In this document: piece after piece, positions 16,693 through 26,167 of the stretch
How the letters are laid out: every line of letters starts with the position of its first letter
Position numbering within the stretch: position 1 is the stretch's first letter
Source of the DNA: Streptomyces sp.
Lineage (GTDB): Bacteria > Actinomycetota > Actinomycetes > Streptomycetales > Streptomycetaceae
DNA: 64,000 nucleotides
Assembly: GCF_019510245.1 (NCBI RefSeq)
Contig: NZ_JAEKKT010000134.1
Span: forward strand, 62,001 to 126,000
Reading direction: 5' to 3'
Position numbers and translations under genes: made by a program
The notes under the pieces: model-generated
The model's database searches: none
The model's input: only the letters and a program-made list of their open reading frames with translations
What the model was told of the DNA's origin: nothing

Positions 16693-17038
16693 CGGCGTCC
16701 GCCCAGACCGCCCCGCCGCTGTGGCGGGGGCTTGTCGTCAGACAGGGATCTTCACTCACGCGTGTCCGAAAATCCCAACGGAACCGGGGATTTGTGGGGT
16801 TACTCACCACCCACCCGTTCGGGTGGACAGCACTGTGTTCGATTCTCCGTCAACTGCCCTGCGTAGCCCCGGACCTGCGCGGAAGCCGCTCGCGGGCACC
16901 CCCGCACGGGCAACCTGAGCGGTCCTCGCGGTCAGGTAAAACCACGCCACACTCCGCCGGACGGCGGTAACCCCTTTGGATCGTTTCGAATCCGGCCCGC
17001 TCGTACCGTCGACGCGCGGGACCGGAGTCCGGCGGGTG
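16693..17038. other. Upstream region of the riboswitch gene; no protein gene seen
   Basis: This stretch should hold the promoter of the NlpC/P60 transcript. I see a 7-bp hairpin CCCCGCC-GCTGT-GGCGGGG (16711-16729) and an inverted repeat ACCTGA...TCAGGT (16913-16937), but no convincing coding frame. Confidence 0.4.
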
Positions 17039-17347
17039 TCACCGTACGCAGTCGGGCGGGAGTGCGACGCGAGCGGTCCGGCGCTCGCCGTCGAGCACCC
17101 GCAACGCCCGTGCCAGCGTGTCCCCGTGAAGCTCCGTCTCGCCCCGCTGATGCATCAGGGCCAGCGCGTCACGCAGCTCGGCCGCCGCGCGCACCAGCGC
17201 CTGCGCGGCACGCAGCCCGCGGTAGGTGTCCTCGTTCTGCGCCGGATTGATCCGGCCCAGTAAATCCACCACGTCCAGGTAACGGTCGATCAGCTCGCCC
17301 TCGGCGCGGGTCAGCGCGGGCAGCGGCGGAAGCTCCGGCGGCAGCAT
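17039..17347 (-). CDS. Conserved hypothetical protein downstream of clpP
   Basis: A 102-aa helical, acidic protein opening MLPPELPPLPALTRAEGELI, without signal peptide or membrane segment. It follows clpP by 7 nt on the same strand and so is almost certainly co-translated. I do not recognise a family. Its tight coupling makes an accessory role with this ClpP possible, but nothing in the sequence shows one. Confidence 0.65.
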   Translation of the reverse strand: MLPPELPPLPALTRAEGELIDRYLDVVDLLGRINPAQNEDTYRGLRAAQALVRAAAELRDALALMHQRGETELHGDTLARALRVLDGERRTARVALPPDCVR

Positions 17348-17354
17348 CGGCGCC

Positions 17355-17990
17355 TCACCCCGCGTCCGGCAGGCCGAGGGAGGGGCGGCGAGCGGGCATC
17401 ACCCGGTCCACCAGCCCGTAGGCCAGCGCTTCCGGGGCGTCCAGGACCAGGTCCCGTTCCAGATCCCGGTGCACCTGTTCCGCCGTGCGCCCGGTGTGCC
17501 GGACCAGCATCCCTTCGAGCATCGCGCGCACCCGGTCCAACTCCGCCGCCTGGATGGCCAGATCACTCGGCTGGCCCTGTACCGGTTCCGGCAGTGACGG
17601 CTGCTGGAGCACAATGCGGGCGCCGGGCAGCACGGACCGTTTGCCCGGTGTGCCGGCCGCGAGCAGGACCGCCGCCGACGACCCGGCCTGCCCGAGGCAG
17701 ACCGTCTCCACGTCGCAGCTCACGTACTGGACCGTGTCGTAGATGGCGGTCATCGCGCTGTAGGACCCGCCCGGGGAGTTGATGTACAGCGAGATGTCCC
17801 GCTCCGGAGCCGCGTACTCCAGATACATGAGCTGCGCCATCACGTCGTTGGCCGAGACCTCGTCGACGGGCGTGCCGAGGAAGACGATCCGCTCCTCCAG
17901 GAGCTTGCCGTACGGATCCAGGGTGCGCTGCCCCGCGGTCGTGCGTTCCGTGAACTCGGGCAGGACGTAGCGGGCGGACGGTCGGGTCAT
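17355..17990 (-). CDS. clpP: ClpP-family peptidase (ClpP5-like), catalytic His replaced by Gln
   Basis: A 211-aa member of the ClpP serine peptidase family, which forms tetradecameric barrels with Clp ATPases. ATG 17990 has GAGGAGGGG upstream. Family landmarks are clear: INSPGG (70-75), [14 protein letters not shown] with nucleophile Ser104, and [18 protein letters not shown] with the triad Asp180. At the His position, however, where families have (I/L)HQP, the sequence is RIVLQQPS, so residue 129 is Gln. The triad is thus Ser/Gln/Asp, predicting weak or no peptidase activity alone. It may act as a structural or regulatory ring. A Phd/YefM-type gene is divergent from it. Confidence 0.9.
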   Translation of the reverse strand: MTRPSARYVLPEFTERTTAGQRTLDPYGKLLEERIVFLGTPVDEVSANDVMAQLMYLEYAAPERDISLYINSPGGSYSAMTAIYDTVQYVSCDVETVCLGQAGSSAAVLLAAGTPGKRSVLPGARIVLQQPSLPEPVQGQPSDLAIQAAELDRVRAMLEGMLVRHTGRTAEQVHRDLERDLVLDAPEALAYGLVDRVMPARRPSLGLPDAG

Positions 17991-18044
17991 GGCGTACCCC
18001 TCCTCGCGACTGAGGCGGCCCGGTGCCGGGCCCTCTGTTGAAAA

Positions 18045-18059
18045 TGTACAGGACGTACA
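18045..18059. promoter_or_regulatory. Palindrome TGTAC-N5-GTACA between clpP and the antitoxin gene
   Basis: A perfect 5-bp inverted repeat with a 5-nt spacer lies in the 139-bp divergent region. Phd/YefM proteins bind short palindromes at their own promoters, so this could be a self-regulatory site that also affects clpP. Confidence 0.4.
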
Positions 18060-18129
18060 GATCATTGACAGGGGATTCCGCTGTGGCCGAACAAGATGTG
18101 ATGTCCGGGGTGCCCCGTAAGCTGGGTTC

Positions 18130-18417
18130 ATGGCCTACGAGATTCCGGTGACCCAAGCCAGGGCTGAGCTCGCCGAACTGATCAACAGGGTGGTGTACGG
18201 CGGTGAGCGCGTCGTCGTGACGCGCCACGGCAAGCCGCTGGTCGCCCTCGTCTCCGCCGCCGACCTCGAACGCCTCGAAGAGCTCCCGGAACCCGCCGAG
18301 GAGCACGTGGACCACGTGGTCAGCTCGGTCTCCACGGTCCGCGAGACCGCCGCCGTACGCCCGGAACGGGGCCGCTTCGGCATCGCGGCGGAGCACAGGG
18401 GGGCCGCGGGCTCCTGA
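18130..18417 (+). CDS. Phd/YefM-type antitoxin without adjacent toxin
   Basis: A 95-aa protein whose first 60 residues match the Phd/YefM DNA-binding fold ([20 protein letters not shown], then [20 protein letters not shown]). The C-terminus is acidic and probably disordered, as usual for antitoxins. No toxin gene (Doc, YoeB or similar) follows; the next gene is urease 500 bp away. No clear ribosome-binding site precedes the ATG. It is divergent from clpP. It may be an orphan antitoxin serving as a transcription factor. Confidence 0.8.
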   Translation: MAYEIPVTQARAELAELINRVVYGGERVVVTRHGKPLVALVSAADLERLEELPEPAEEHVDHVVSSVSTVRETAAVRPERGRFGIAAEHRGAAGS

Positions 18418-18420
18418 ACG

Positions 18421-18522
18421 AGCGCCCCCGAAGGGGCGCTGGGGGTAGACCCGGTCGACGGCCGGGGGAGGAACTGTGCGGAACAAGCGCCCCGAAGGGG
18501 CGCGGGGAACTGCGCGACCAGC
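18421..18522 (+). repeat. Dispersed intergenic repeat with two hairpins (copy 1)
   Basis: It contains the perfect hairpin AGCGCCCC-CGAA-GGGGCGCT (18421-18440), then GGGGGAGGAACTGTGCG, then GCGCCCC-GAA-GGGGCGC (18487-18503) and the tail GGGGAACTGCGCGACCAGCC. Related copies occur at 46786, 52085, 54283 and 58051. It probably terminates transcription of the antitoxin gene. Confidence 0.75.
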
Positions 18523-18933
18523 CACGACGGTGTCGCGGACGAACAACTGCGCATCGTGGCACTTTCGGGTCGGCGCCCGGCGCCCGGCGCGTGCCAGGAG
18601 CCGTGTCGCCGAGCTGATCCAGTGGCCCCCGGGTCCTCGCCACGACCGTCGGCCCTTCCCGGAGCATCCGGGTGAGGGCCGTTCGGGTGACACGGGACGG
18701 CGGTCGGCCTCCGGCGCGGTGAGATGCGCTCCCGTGCGCCGGTCGTGCGGCTCATGTGCCGGTCATGAAGCGATCAAGGTCCGGTTAACGTCACCGAAAC
18801 TCCGGCAAACTAGCCTGCCCATCCACGCCACCTGGGGTTTTCCTGGCCGGACTGGGTCCGTGAGCCCAATCCGTCGCGGTGGCCGCGGCAACCGGACCCC
18901 GCACGGTCCGGAGCGAGGACTGTGAGGTGGGAC
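18523..18933. other. Urease operon upstream region
   Basis: No protein gene is supported here. The promoter of ureA should lie in the last 150 bp. The GTG start is preceded by GGAGCGAGG and GAGGTGGG. I found no clear operator or NikR/Nur-type palindrome. Confidence 0.4.
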
Positions 18934-19236
18934 GTGCAACTGACCCCGCACGAGCAAGAGAGGCTGCTGATCCACGTGGCGGCCGACGTGGCCGAGAAGC
19001 GCCGGGCCCGCGGGCTCCGGCTGAACCACCCCGAGGCGGTCGCCCTCATCACGTCGCACATCCTCGAGGGCGCCCGGGGCGGCCGTACCGTCGCCGAACT
19101 CATGGCCTCCGGGCGCAAGCTGCTCACCAGGGACGACGTCATGGAGGGCATCCCCGAGATGATCCACGACGTCCAGGTCGAGGCGACCTTCCCGGACGGC
19201 ACCAAGCTCGTCACCGTCCACGACCCGATCGTCTGA
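18934..19236 (+). CDS. ureA: Urease gamma subunit
   Basis: A 100-aa structural subunit of urease, which hydrolyses urea to ammonia and carbamate in the cytoplasm. The sequence opens [20 protein letters not shown] and carries [20 protein letters not shown]. Both the start and the 100-aa length match the family exactly when GTG 18934 is used with AGGTGG just upstream. A GTG 12 nt earlier is possible but would give an atypical extension. First gene of ureABCFGD. Confidence 0.95.
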   Translation: MQLTPHEQERLLIHVAADVAEKRRARGLRLNHPEAVALITSHILEGARGGRTVAELMASGRKLLTRDDVMEGIPEMIHDVQVEATFPDGTKLVTVHDPIV

Positions 19237-19250
19237 GGAGGCGGCCGCCG

Positions 19251-19562
19251 ATGATTCCCGGAGAGGTGCTCTTCGCCGACGGACCTGTCGTATTCAATGC
19301 GGGGCGTGACATCACCCGGCTGACCGTCCTCAACGCAGCCGACCGGCCCGTCCAGGTCGGCTCCCACTACCACTTCGCCGAGGCCAATCCCGGGCTGGAG
19401 TTCGACCGGGACGCGGCGCGTGGCAAGCGGCTGAACGTCGCCGCCGGCACCGCCGTCCGCTTCGAGCCCGGCATCCCCGTCGACGTCGAACTCGTCCCGC
19501 TCACCGGCGCCCGGGTGGTCCCCGGGCTGCGGGGCGAGACCGGAGGTGCCCTCGATGCCTGA
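19251..19562 (+). CDS. ureB: Urease beta subunit
   Basis: A 103-aa subunit that packs around the UreC active site. Typical motifs are [40 protein letters not shown] and [22 protein letters not shown] lies upstream of the ATG, 14 nt after ureA. Its end overlaps the start of ureC by 8 nt, consistent with translational coupling. Confidence 0.95.
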   Translation: MIPGEVLFADGPVVFNAGRDITRLTVLNAADRPVQVGSHYHFAEANPGLEFDRDAARGKRLNVAAGTAVRFEPGIPVDVELVPLTGARVVPGLRGETGGALDA

Positions 19563-21276
19563 GATCTCCCGCGCCGCCTACGCCGACCTGTTCGGACCGA
19601 CCACCGGCGACCGGATCCGGCTCGCCGACACCGACCTGCTCGTCGAGATCGAGGAGGACCGCTCCGGCGGCCCCGGACTCGCCGGGGACGAGGCGGTTTT
19701 CGGCGGCGGCAAGGTCATCCGCGAGTCCATGGGCCAGTCGCGTGCTACGCGCGCAGACGGCACCCCCGACACGATCATCACGGGTGCCGTGATCATCGAC
19801 CACTGGGGCGTCGTCAAGGCCGACATCGGCATCCGCGACGGCCGGATCACCGGCATCGGCAAGGCCGGCAACCCCGACACCATGGACGGCGTCCACCCCG
19901 ACCTGGTGATCGGCCCCGAGACCGAGGTCATCGCCGGCAACGGGCGCATCCTCACCGCGGGCGGCGTGGACGCCCACGTCCACTTCATCTGCCCGCAGAT
20001 CGCCGACGAGGCGCTGGCGGCGGGCATCACGACGCTGGTGGGCGGTGGCACCGGCCCCGCCGAGGGCTCGAAGGCGACCACCGTCACCCCCGGGCCGTGG
20101 CACCTCGCCCGGATGCTGGAGGCGATGGAGCAGTACCCGCTCAACATCGGCTTCCTCGGCAAGGGCAACACCGTCTCGCACGAGGCGATGCTCTCCCAGA
20201 TCCGGGGCGGCGCACTGGGACTCAAGCTGCACGAGGACTGGGGGTCGACCCCGGCCGTCATCGACGCGGCCCTGACCGTCGCCGACCGGACGGGCATCCA
20301 GGTGGCCATCCACACGGACACGCTCAACGAAGCCGGATTCGTGGCGGACACGCTCGCCGCGATCGGCGGCCGCGGGATCCACGCCTACCACACCGAGGGC
20401 GCGGGCGGCGGGCACGCCCCCGACATCATGACCGTCGTCTCCGAACCGCACGTGCTGCCCAGCTCGACGAATCCGACCCGCCCGTACACGGTGAACACCG
20501 CCGAGGAACACCTCGACATGCTGATGGTGTGCCACCACCTCAACCCGGCGGTGCCGGAGGACCTGGCCTTCGCCGAGTCACGGATCCGGCCGTCGACGAT
20601 CGGCGCGGAGGACATACTCCACGACCTCGGCGCGATCTCGATCATCTCGTCCGACGCGCAGGCCATGGGCCGTGTGGGTGAGGTGATCCTGCGGACCTGG
20701 CAGACCGCGCACGTGATGAAGCGACGGCGCGGCGCGCTGCCGGGCGACGGGCGGGCCGACAACCACCGGGTACGGCGGTACGTCGCCAAGTACACGATCA
20801 ACCCGGCCCTCGCACAGGGGCTGGCGCGCGAGATCGGCTCGGTCGAGACCGGGAAGCTCGCCGACCTCGTGCTCTGGGAGCCCGCGTTCTTCGGGGTCAA
20901 GCCGCAGCTCGTGCTCAAGGGCGGCCAGATCGCCTACGCCCAGATGGGCGACGCCAACGCGTCGATCCCGACGCCCCAGCCGATCCTGCCGCGCCCGATG
21001 TACGGGGCGATCGGGCGGGCGCCGGCCGCCAACTCCTTCAACTTCGTCGCCCCGCTGGCGATCGAGGACGGCCTGCCGGAGCGGCTGCAGCTCGGGAAGC
21101 GGTTCGTCGGAATCGAGTCGACCCGGGGTGTGACCAAGGCGGACATGCGGGAGAACGACGCGCGCCCGCGGGTCCGGGTCGATCCGGACAGCTTCGCCGT
21201 GCACATCGACGGAGAGCTGGTCGAGGCGACACCGGCCGCCGAACTGCCCATGGCCCAGCGTTACTTCCTCTTCTGA
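19555..21276 (+). CDS. ureC: Urease alpha (catalytic) subunit
   Basis: A 573-aa catalytic subunit holding the dinuclear nickel centre. All ligands are present: His141 and His143 (AHVHFICP), the carbamylated Lys224 ([10 protein letters not shown]), His253 (AIHTDTLNE), His279 ([11 protein letters not shown]) and Asp367 (ISSDAQAMG). The mobile-flap Cys326-His-His (MVCHHLNP) is also present. Length is normal. ATG 19555 overlaps ureB and gives the common [20 protein letters not shown] opening. Confidence 0.97.
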   Translation: MPEISRAAYADLFGPTTGDRIRLADTDLLVEIEEDRSGGPGLAGDEAVFGGGKVIRESMGQSRATRADGTPDTIITGAVIIDHWGVVKADIGIRDGRITGIGKAGNPDTMDGVHPDLVIGPETEVIAGNGRILTAGGVDAHVHFICPQIADEALAAGITTLVGGGTGPAEGSKATTVTPGPWHLARMLEAMEQYPLNIGFLGKGNTVSHEAMLSQIRGGALGLKLHEDWGSTPAVIDAALTVADRTGIQVAIHTDTLNEAGFVADTLAAIGGRGIHAYHTEGAGGGHAPDIMTVVSEPHVLPSSTNPTRPYTVNTAEEHLDMLMVCHHLNPAVPEDLAFAESRIRPSTIGAEDILHDLGAISIISSDAQAMGRVGEVILRTWQTAHVMKRRRGALPGDGRADNHRVRRYVAKYTINPALAQGLAREIGSVETGKLADLVLWEPAFFGVKPQLVLKGGQIAYAQMGDANASIPTPQPILPRPMYGAIGRAPAANSFNFVAPLAIEDGLPERLQLGKRFVGIESTRGVTKADMRENDARPRVRVDPDSFAVHIDGELVEATPAAELPMAQRYFLF

Positions 21277-21291
21277 GAACTGGAGGGCGTC

Positions 21292-21969
21292 ATGTCACGG
21301 GCGGCGTTGCTGGTACTGGCCGACGGCCGCTTTCCCGCCGGAGGGCATGCGCACTCCGGCGGGGCGGAGGCGGCGGTCAAGGCGGGCCGGATCACCGGGG
21401 CCGCGAGCCTGGAGGAGTACTGCCGGGGGCGGCTGCACACTGCCGGGCTGGTGGCCGGGGCATTCGCCGCGGCCGCGGTACTCGGCGTGGACGTACGGGA
21501 GTTGGACGCGGCGGCGGATGCGCGGACGCCGTCGGCCGCGCTGCGGGGCGCGGCGCGCAGGCTCGGGCGGCAATTGCTGCGGGCCGCGCGGGTGGCCTGG
21601 CCCGCTGCTGAACTCGACGCCGTGGCACGGGAGTTCCCGAAGGGGGCGCACCAGCCGGTGGTGTTGGGGGTCGTGGCGAGAGCGGCGGGGCTTTCGGCGC
21701 AGGACGCGGCGTACTGCGCGGTGTACGAGTGTGTGAGTGGGCCGGCCACGGCGGTGGTGCGGTTGCTGAGTCTGGATCCGTTCGAGGCGACGGGGGTGCT
21801 GGCGCGGCTGGCGGGGGAGATGGACCTCGTGGTCGACCGGGGGGTGGAGGCGGCGCGGAGGGTGGTCGCGGGGGCGGGGGTCGAGGGGCTGCCTGCGGCT
21901 TCGGCGCCGTTGACGGAGATCGGGGCGGAGTGGCATGGGGGGTGGGCGGTGCGGTTGTTCGCGTCGTAG
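21292..21969 (+). CDS. ureF: Urease accessory protein UreF
   Basis: A 225-aa alpha-helical accessory protein that acts in the UreD-UreF-UreG complex as gate for nickel and GTP-dependent activation. It opens with [20 protein letters not shown], the hallmark N-terminus, and ends [24 protein letters not shown] lies just upstream, 15 nt after ureC. A 227-bp repeat-rich gap follows before ureG. Confidence 0.92.
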   Translation: MSRAALLVLADGRFPAGGHAHSGGAEAAVKAGRITGAASLEEYCRGRLHTAGLVAGAFAAAAVLGVDVRELDAAADARTPSAALRGAARRLGRQLLRAARVAWPAAELDAVAREFPKGAHQPVVLGVVARAAGLSAQDAAYCAVYECVSGPATAVVRLLSLDPFEATGVLARLAGEMDLVVDRGVEAARRVVAGAGVEGLPAASAPLTEIGAEWHGGWAVRLFAS

Positions 21970-22196
21970 GGGGTCTCGCCCCCGCCGCCCCTACCCGTCC
22001 CGTCCTCCAGGGGGTGGGCCCCCTTCGACCGCCCGTTTCGGGGGCTGCCGCCCCCGGACCCCCGCTTCGGCCTGAACGGCCTCGTCCTCAGACGCCGGAC
22101 GGGCTGGAGGGAAGGGGGTGCCGACCGGCTTTCGTCCTCGGATGCCGGAAGGGAGGGAGGGGGGCGGGTCGGTTTTCGTTCTCACAAGGAGTTGTC
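21970..22196 (+). repeat. Repeat-rich insert between ureF and ureG
   Basis: The spacer breaks an otherwise tightly packed operon. It contains GGGGCTGCCGCCCCCGGACC and three degenerate copies of a CGTCCTC(A/G)GA(C/T)GCCGGA motif at about 22080-22185, a type often seen between streptomycete genes. It may act as a processing or attenuating element. No coding frame is supported. Confidence 0.5.
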
Positions 22197-22877
22197 ATGC
22201 ATCTTGATCACGACCACCACCACGGCCCCGCCGCCCTCAGCGCCGATGCCCACCGGCCCGACGGGGCGCGAAGGGCGCTTCGGATCGGGCTCGGGGGGCC
22301 GGTGGGGTCCGGGAAGACCGCCACCGTTGCCGCTCTGTGCCGGGCGCTGCGGGACGAGCTGTCGCTGGCCGTCGTCACCAATGACATCTACACCCGGGAG
22401 GACGCCGAGTTCCTGCTCCGGGAGGCCGTGTTGCCGCCGGAGCGGATCACCGCCGTCGAGACGGGGGCCTGTCCGCACACCGCGATCCGGGACGACATCT
22501 CGGCCAATCTGGAAGCCGTGGAGGACCTGGAGGACGAGGTCGGGCCGCTGGACCTCATCCTCGTCGAGTCGGGTGGGGACAATCTGACCGCCACCTTCTC
22601 GAAGGGGCTCGTGGACGCGCAGATCTTCGTGATCGACGTGGCGGGAGGGGACGACATTCCGCGGAAGGGCGGGCCGGGGGTGACCACGGCCGACCTGCTC
22701 GTCGTCAACAAGACGGACCTCGCACCCTACGTCGGGTCGGATCTGGCGCGGATGGCCGCCGACGCCAAGGCGCAGCGCGCCGAACTGCCCGTCGTCTTCC
22801 AGTCGTTGCGCAGTGCGGCCGGTGTCGCGGACGTGGCCGCGTGGGTGCGGGAGCGGCTCGTGGCGTGGGCCGTATGA
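22197..22877 (+). CDS. ureG: Urease accessory GTPase UreG
   Basis: A 226-aa SIMIBI GTPase that delivers nickel to urease. The N-terminus is His/Asp rich ([10 protein letters not shown]), a nickel-binding extension. The P-loop GPVGSGKT is at 34-41, with the CPH nickel motif in [25 protein letters not shown], and NKTD as base-recognition motif. AAGGAG sits before the ATG. Its stop overlaps the ureD start as ATGA. Confidence 0.95.
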   Translation: MHLDHDHHHGPAALSADAHRPDGARRALRIGLGGPVGSGKTATVAALCRALRDELSLAVVTNDIYTREDAEFLLREAVLPPERITAVETGACPHTAIRDDISANLEAVEDLEDEVGPLDLILVESGGDNLTATFSKGLVDAQIFVIDVAGGDDIPRKGGPGVTTADLLVVNKTDLAPYVGSDLARMAADAKAQRAELPVVFQSLRSAAGVADVAAWVRERLVAWAV

Positions 22878-23635
22878 CGGCGACGGGGGTACGCGCCGTC
22901 GCCCGGATCGTCGCACGGGACGACGGGCGGGGCGGTACCTCGCTTCCCGTGCTGGAGGGCGAGGGGCCGCTCGCGCTGCGGCGTACCCGGGGGAGCGGGG
23001 CCGAGGCCCGGGTGATGGTCGTCGGGGCGATGAGCGGGCCGCTCTGCGGGGACCGGTTCGGGATCGAGGCCCGGGCCGAGGAAGGGGCCCGGCTCTGGGT
23101 CGGGTCGGCTGCCGCGACCATCGCCCTGCCGGGGCAGGGGAAGGAGGAGGCCCGGTACGACGTACGACTCGATGTCGCCGACGGGAGTGAACTGCGGTGG
23201 CTGCCGGAGCAGTTGATCTCCGCCAAGGGGAGTGATCTGTGCGTGACGACTCGCGTCGAGGTCGGGGCGCGGGGTCGGCTCGTGCTGCGGGAGGAGCAGG
23301 TGCTCGGGCGGGTGGGGGAGGAGCCCGGGCGGCTCGGCAGTCGGCTCACTGTGCGGGTGGCCGGGAAGGCGGTGCTGGATCAGGAACTGGCCTTCGGGCC
23401 CGGGGCGCCGGGTGGCTGGGACGGGCCCGCCGTGCTGGCGGGACTGCGCGCGGTGGGGCAACTCGTCGTCGTGCGGCCGGAGTTCGCGGTGCGGCCGATG
23501 GGGGCACGGATGCTGGGGGAGGGGGCCGCGCTCACTCCGCTCGCCGGGCCGGCGGTGTTGGTGAGTGCGGTGGCGGGCGATGCGCTGCGACTGCGCCGGG
23601 TCCTGGACGAGGCATTGGCCCAGCTGGGCGGGTGA
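22874..23635 (+). CDS. ureD: Urease accessory protein UreD (UreH)
   Basis: A 253-aa scaffold that binds apo-urease and forms the nickel tunnel with UreF/UreG. It is rich in beta strands, with the family segment [20 protein letters not shown] in the middle. It starts 4 nt inside ureG (ATGA). Last gene of the operon. High use of GGG glycine codons here and in ureF is notable beside the GGC-rich neighbours. Confidence 0.9.
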   Translation: MTATGVRAVARIVARDDGRGGTSLPVLEGEGPLALRRTRGSGAEARVMVVGAMSGPLCGDRFGIEARAEEGARLWVGSAAATIALPGQGKEEARYDVRLDVADGSELRWLPEQLISAKGSDLCVTTRVEVGARGRLVLREEQVLGRVGEEPGRLGSRLTVRVAGKAVLDQELAFGPGAPGGWDGPAVLAGLRAVGQLVVVRPEFAVRPMGARMLGEGAALTPLAGPAVLVSAVAGDALRLRRVLDEALAQLGG

Positions 23636-23765
23636 TCCGCTCAGCGGGACGCGGGCGTCCGGTTATCGGATTGGTAAAGACGGCTGTTGGGACCTGTTCT
23701 CAGGGACCTCACAGCCGCAAGGATCTCCCCTGACCGTTCGTCACGAGGTAGGGGGAGGGGCCCAC

Positions 23766-25370
23766 TTGAGGGACAACTTCAGATCGAGGAGCCGGATGCT
23801 GGCGCTCGGTTCGGCCGGAGCGTTCGTCACGGCCAGTCTGATCACCGGTGCCCTCGCGGCACCCGCCGCCGGTGCCGAGGCCCGGCACGGTGGCCAGGAC
23901 CGCGCGCAGCAGGGCGCGGCGATCGCGGCCGCACGGGCCGCCAAGGCCGGGATCGACTGGGCCGACTGCCCGGCCGACTGGGCCCTGACCAAGCCCGTCC
24001 AGTGCGGCTGGGTCAGCGTGCCGCTCGACTACACCAAGCCCTACGGCAAGCAGATCAGGCTCGCCGTCGACCGAATAGGCAGCACGGGGACGCCGGCGGA
24101 GCGCCAGGGCGCGCTCGTCTACAACCCCGGCGGCCCCGGCGGCTCGGGCATGCGCTTCCCGCTCCGGGTCACCAACAAGAACCCCCTGTGGGTCAACGCC
24201 TCGAAGGCGTACGACTTCGTGGGCTTCGACCCGCGCGGTGTCGGCCACTCCGCGCCCATCTCCTGCGAGGACCCCCAGGAGTTCGTGAAGGCCCCCAAGG
24301 CCGACCCGGTGCCGGACACCGAGGCCGACAAGACCGCACAGCGCAAGCTCGCCAAGCAGTACGCGGACGGCTGCGCCGAGCGCACCGGCCGCGCGATGCT
24401 CCAGCAGATGACGACCGCGAACACCGCCCGTGACCTGGACGTCATCCGGGCCGCGCTCGGCGAGAAGAAGCTCAACTACCTCGGTGTCTCCTACGGCACC
24501 TACCTCGGCGCGGTCTACGGGACGCTGTTCCCGGACCACGTGCGCCGGATGATCGTCGACAGCGTCGTCAACCCGTCGCGCAAGAGCATCTGGTACCAGG
24601 CCAACCTGGACCAGGACGTCGCCTTCGAGGGCCGCTGGAAGGACTGGGAGGACTGGGTCGCCGCGCACGACTCCGCCTTCCACCTGGGGACCACGCGGGA
24701 TGCCGTCCAGGCCAAGTGGCTCCAGCTGCGCGCCACCGCCAAGGCGAACCCGATCGGCGGGGTCGTCGGACCGGCCGAGCTGATCGGCTTCTTCCAGAAC
24801 GCGCCGTACTACGACTCCTCGTGGGTCCCGGTCGCCACGGTGTTCAGCAAGTACTTCGCCGGTGACACCCAGGCACTGGTCGACGCGGCCGCCCCGGACC
24901 TGACCGACACCGCGGGCAACATCACCTCGGAGAACGGCAACGCCGTCTACACGGCCGTCGAGTGCACCGACGCCAAGTGGCCCACCGGCTGGCACAAGTG
25001 GGACCGCGACAACACCGAGCTCAACAAGCAGTACCCCTTCATGACCTGGGCCAACGCCTGGCTCAACCTGCCGTGTGCCACGTGGCCGGTCCAGCAGCAG
25101 ACCCCGGTGGAGGTCAGGACCCACAAGGGGCTGCCGCCGGTGCTGATCGTGCAGTCCACGCGGGACGCCGCCACCCCGTACCCCGGCGCCGTCGAACTGC
25201 ACAAGCGCTTCCAGGGCTCCCGCCTCATCACCGAGCAGGGCGCCGGCTCGCACGGCGTGACCGGCCTGGTCAACCCGTGCATCAACAGCCGGGTGGACAC
25301 CTACCTGCTCACCGGCGCGCTGGACGGTGCGGACGTCACCTGCGGCCCGCACGCCACCCCGCAGCCGTAA
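23766..25370 (+). CDS. tap: Secreted tripeptidyl aminopeptidase (S33)
   Basis: A 534-aa secreted serine peptidase that removes tripeptides from N-termini, as characterised for Tap of S. lividans. The signal peptide lies around residues 10-38 (LALGSAGAFVTASLITGALA). The nucleophile Ser242 sits in GVSYGTYLG, the catalytic Asp is in the VQSTRDAATP region, and His is in GSHGVTG. The start is taken as TTG 23766 behind GGGAGGGG because it gives the twin-basic n-region; ATG 23796 is an alternative. A strong terminator follows, facing the convergent acyltransferase. Confidence 0.92.
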   Translation: MRDNFRSRSRMLALGSAGAFVTASLITGALAAPAAGAEARHGGQDRAQQGAAIAAARAAKAGIDWADCPADWALTKPVQCGWVSVPLDYTKPYGKQIRLAVDRIGSTGTPAERQGALVYNPGGPGGSGMRFPLRVTNKNPLWVNASKAYDFVGFDPRGVGHSAPISCEDPQEFVKAPKADPVPDTEADKTAQRKLAKQYADGCAERTGRAMLQQMTTANTARDLDVIRAALGEKKLNYLGVSYGTYLGAVYGTLFPDHVRRMIVDSVVNPSRKSIWYQANLDQDVAFEGRWKDWEDWVAAHDSAFHLGTTRDAVQAKWLQLRATAKANPIGGVVGPAELIGFFQNAPYYDSSWVPVATVFSKYFAGDTQALVDAAAPDLTDTAGNITSENGNAVYTAVECTDAKWPTGWHKWDRDNTELNKQYPFMTWANAWLNLPCATWPVQQQTPVEVRTHKGLPPVLIVQSTRDAATPYPGAVELHKRFQGSRLITEQGAGSHGVTGLVNPCINSRVDTYLLTGALDGADVTCGPHATPQP

Positions 25371-25391
25371 CCACCGCTCCCGTACGACGAG

Positions 25392-25423
25392 GAGGGGCGG
25401 CCGGAACACCCCGGCCGCCCCTC
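25392..25423. terminator. Bidirectional hairpin terminator
   Basis: A 13-bp perfect stem (25392-25404 with 25411-25423) and a 6-nt loop lie between the convergent tap and acyltransferase genes. Confidence 0.8.
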
Positions 25424-25441
25424 ACTCCTGCGCCCACCACC

Positions 25442-26167
25442 TCAACTCAGCGGCGCCCGCGGGAACCTGCGCTCCTTCTCGCCCTTCGCCGCCGCCTGCT
25501 CCGCCTTGACGACGGCCGCGTACTCGTCGACGTACTCCTGCTCTGACAGGGTCAGGATGGCGTACATGATCTCGTCGGTGATGGCACGCAGGACGGCCTT
25601 CTCGTTCTCCATCCCGGCGTAGCGGGAGAACTCGAGGGGCTTGCCGAAGCGGATCACGACGGGGTGGACGTTCGGGATGACCTTGCCGGGCGGCTGCGCC
25701 TCGAAGGTGCCGATCATCGCGCAGGGGATCACCGGGACACCGGCCCGCAGCGCCATCACGGCGACCCCGACCTTGCCCTTGTACAGACGTCCGTCGTGCG
25801 AGCGCGTGCCCTCCGGATAGATGCCGAGCAGCTCGCCCTTGCCCAGCACCCCGAGCCCCTCCCGGATCGCGGCCTGGCCCGCCTCCTTGCCGGAGCGGTC
25901 CACCGGGATCTGCCCGGCGCTGCGGAAGAAGAAGGCGGTCAGCCGGCCCCGCACCCCCGGCCCCGTGAAGTACTCGGCCTTGGCGAGGAAGGTGATGCGC
26001 CGCCTGAGGACGGCCGGCATCAGGAAGTGGTCGGAGAAGGAGAGATGGTTGCCGGCGACGATCGCCGGTCCCGACGACGGCACATGCTCCAGCCCCTCGA
26101 TGCGCGGCCGGAACACCACTCTCAGCAGCGGCCCCAGCAGTACGTACTTGAGCAGGTAGTAGAACAC
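25442..26167 (-). CDS. 1-acyl-sn-glycerol-3-phosphate acyltransferase family (PlsC-like)
   Basis: A 241-aa membrane-associated acyltransferase of phospholipid synthesis. It has the catalytic NHLSFSD block (NHx4D form), the substrate-binding YPEGTRSHDG motif and an N-terminal hydrophobic segment (FYYLLKYVLLGPLLRVVF). GTG 26167 is chosen since GAGGAG lies 6 nt upstream and the protein then begins at the membrane helix; a longer upstream frame has no ribosome-binding site. The C-terminal tail is charged. Confidence 0.88.
   Translation of the reverse strand: MFYYLLKYVLLGPLLRVVFRPRIEGLEHVPSSGPAIVAGNHLSFSDHFLMPAVLRRRITFLAKAEYFTGPGVRGRLTAFFFRSAGQIPVDRSGKEAGQAAIREGLGVLGKGELLGIYPEGTRSHDGRLYKGKVGVAVMALRAGVPVIPCAMIGTFEAQPPGKVIPNVHPVVIRFGKPLEFSRYAGMENEKAVLRAITDEIMYAILTLSEQEYVDEYAAVVKAEQAAAKGEKERRFPRAPLS

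Noticed and set aside
16913-16937. ACCTGA...TCAGGT inverted repeat as a terminator.
   Set aside because: The stem is only 6 bp with an imperfect interior, and no gene ends beside it. It may be an operator but evidence is thin.
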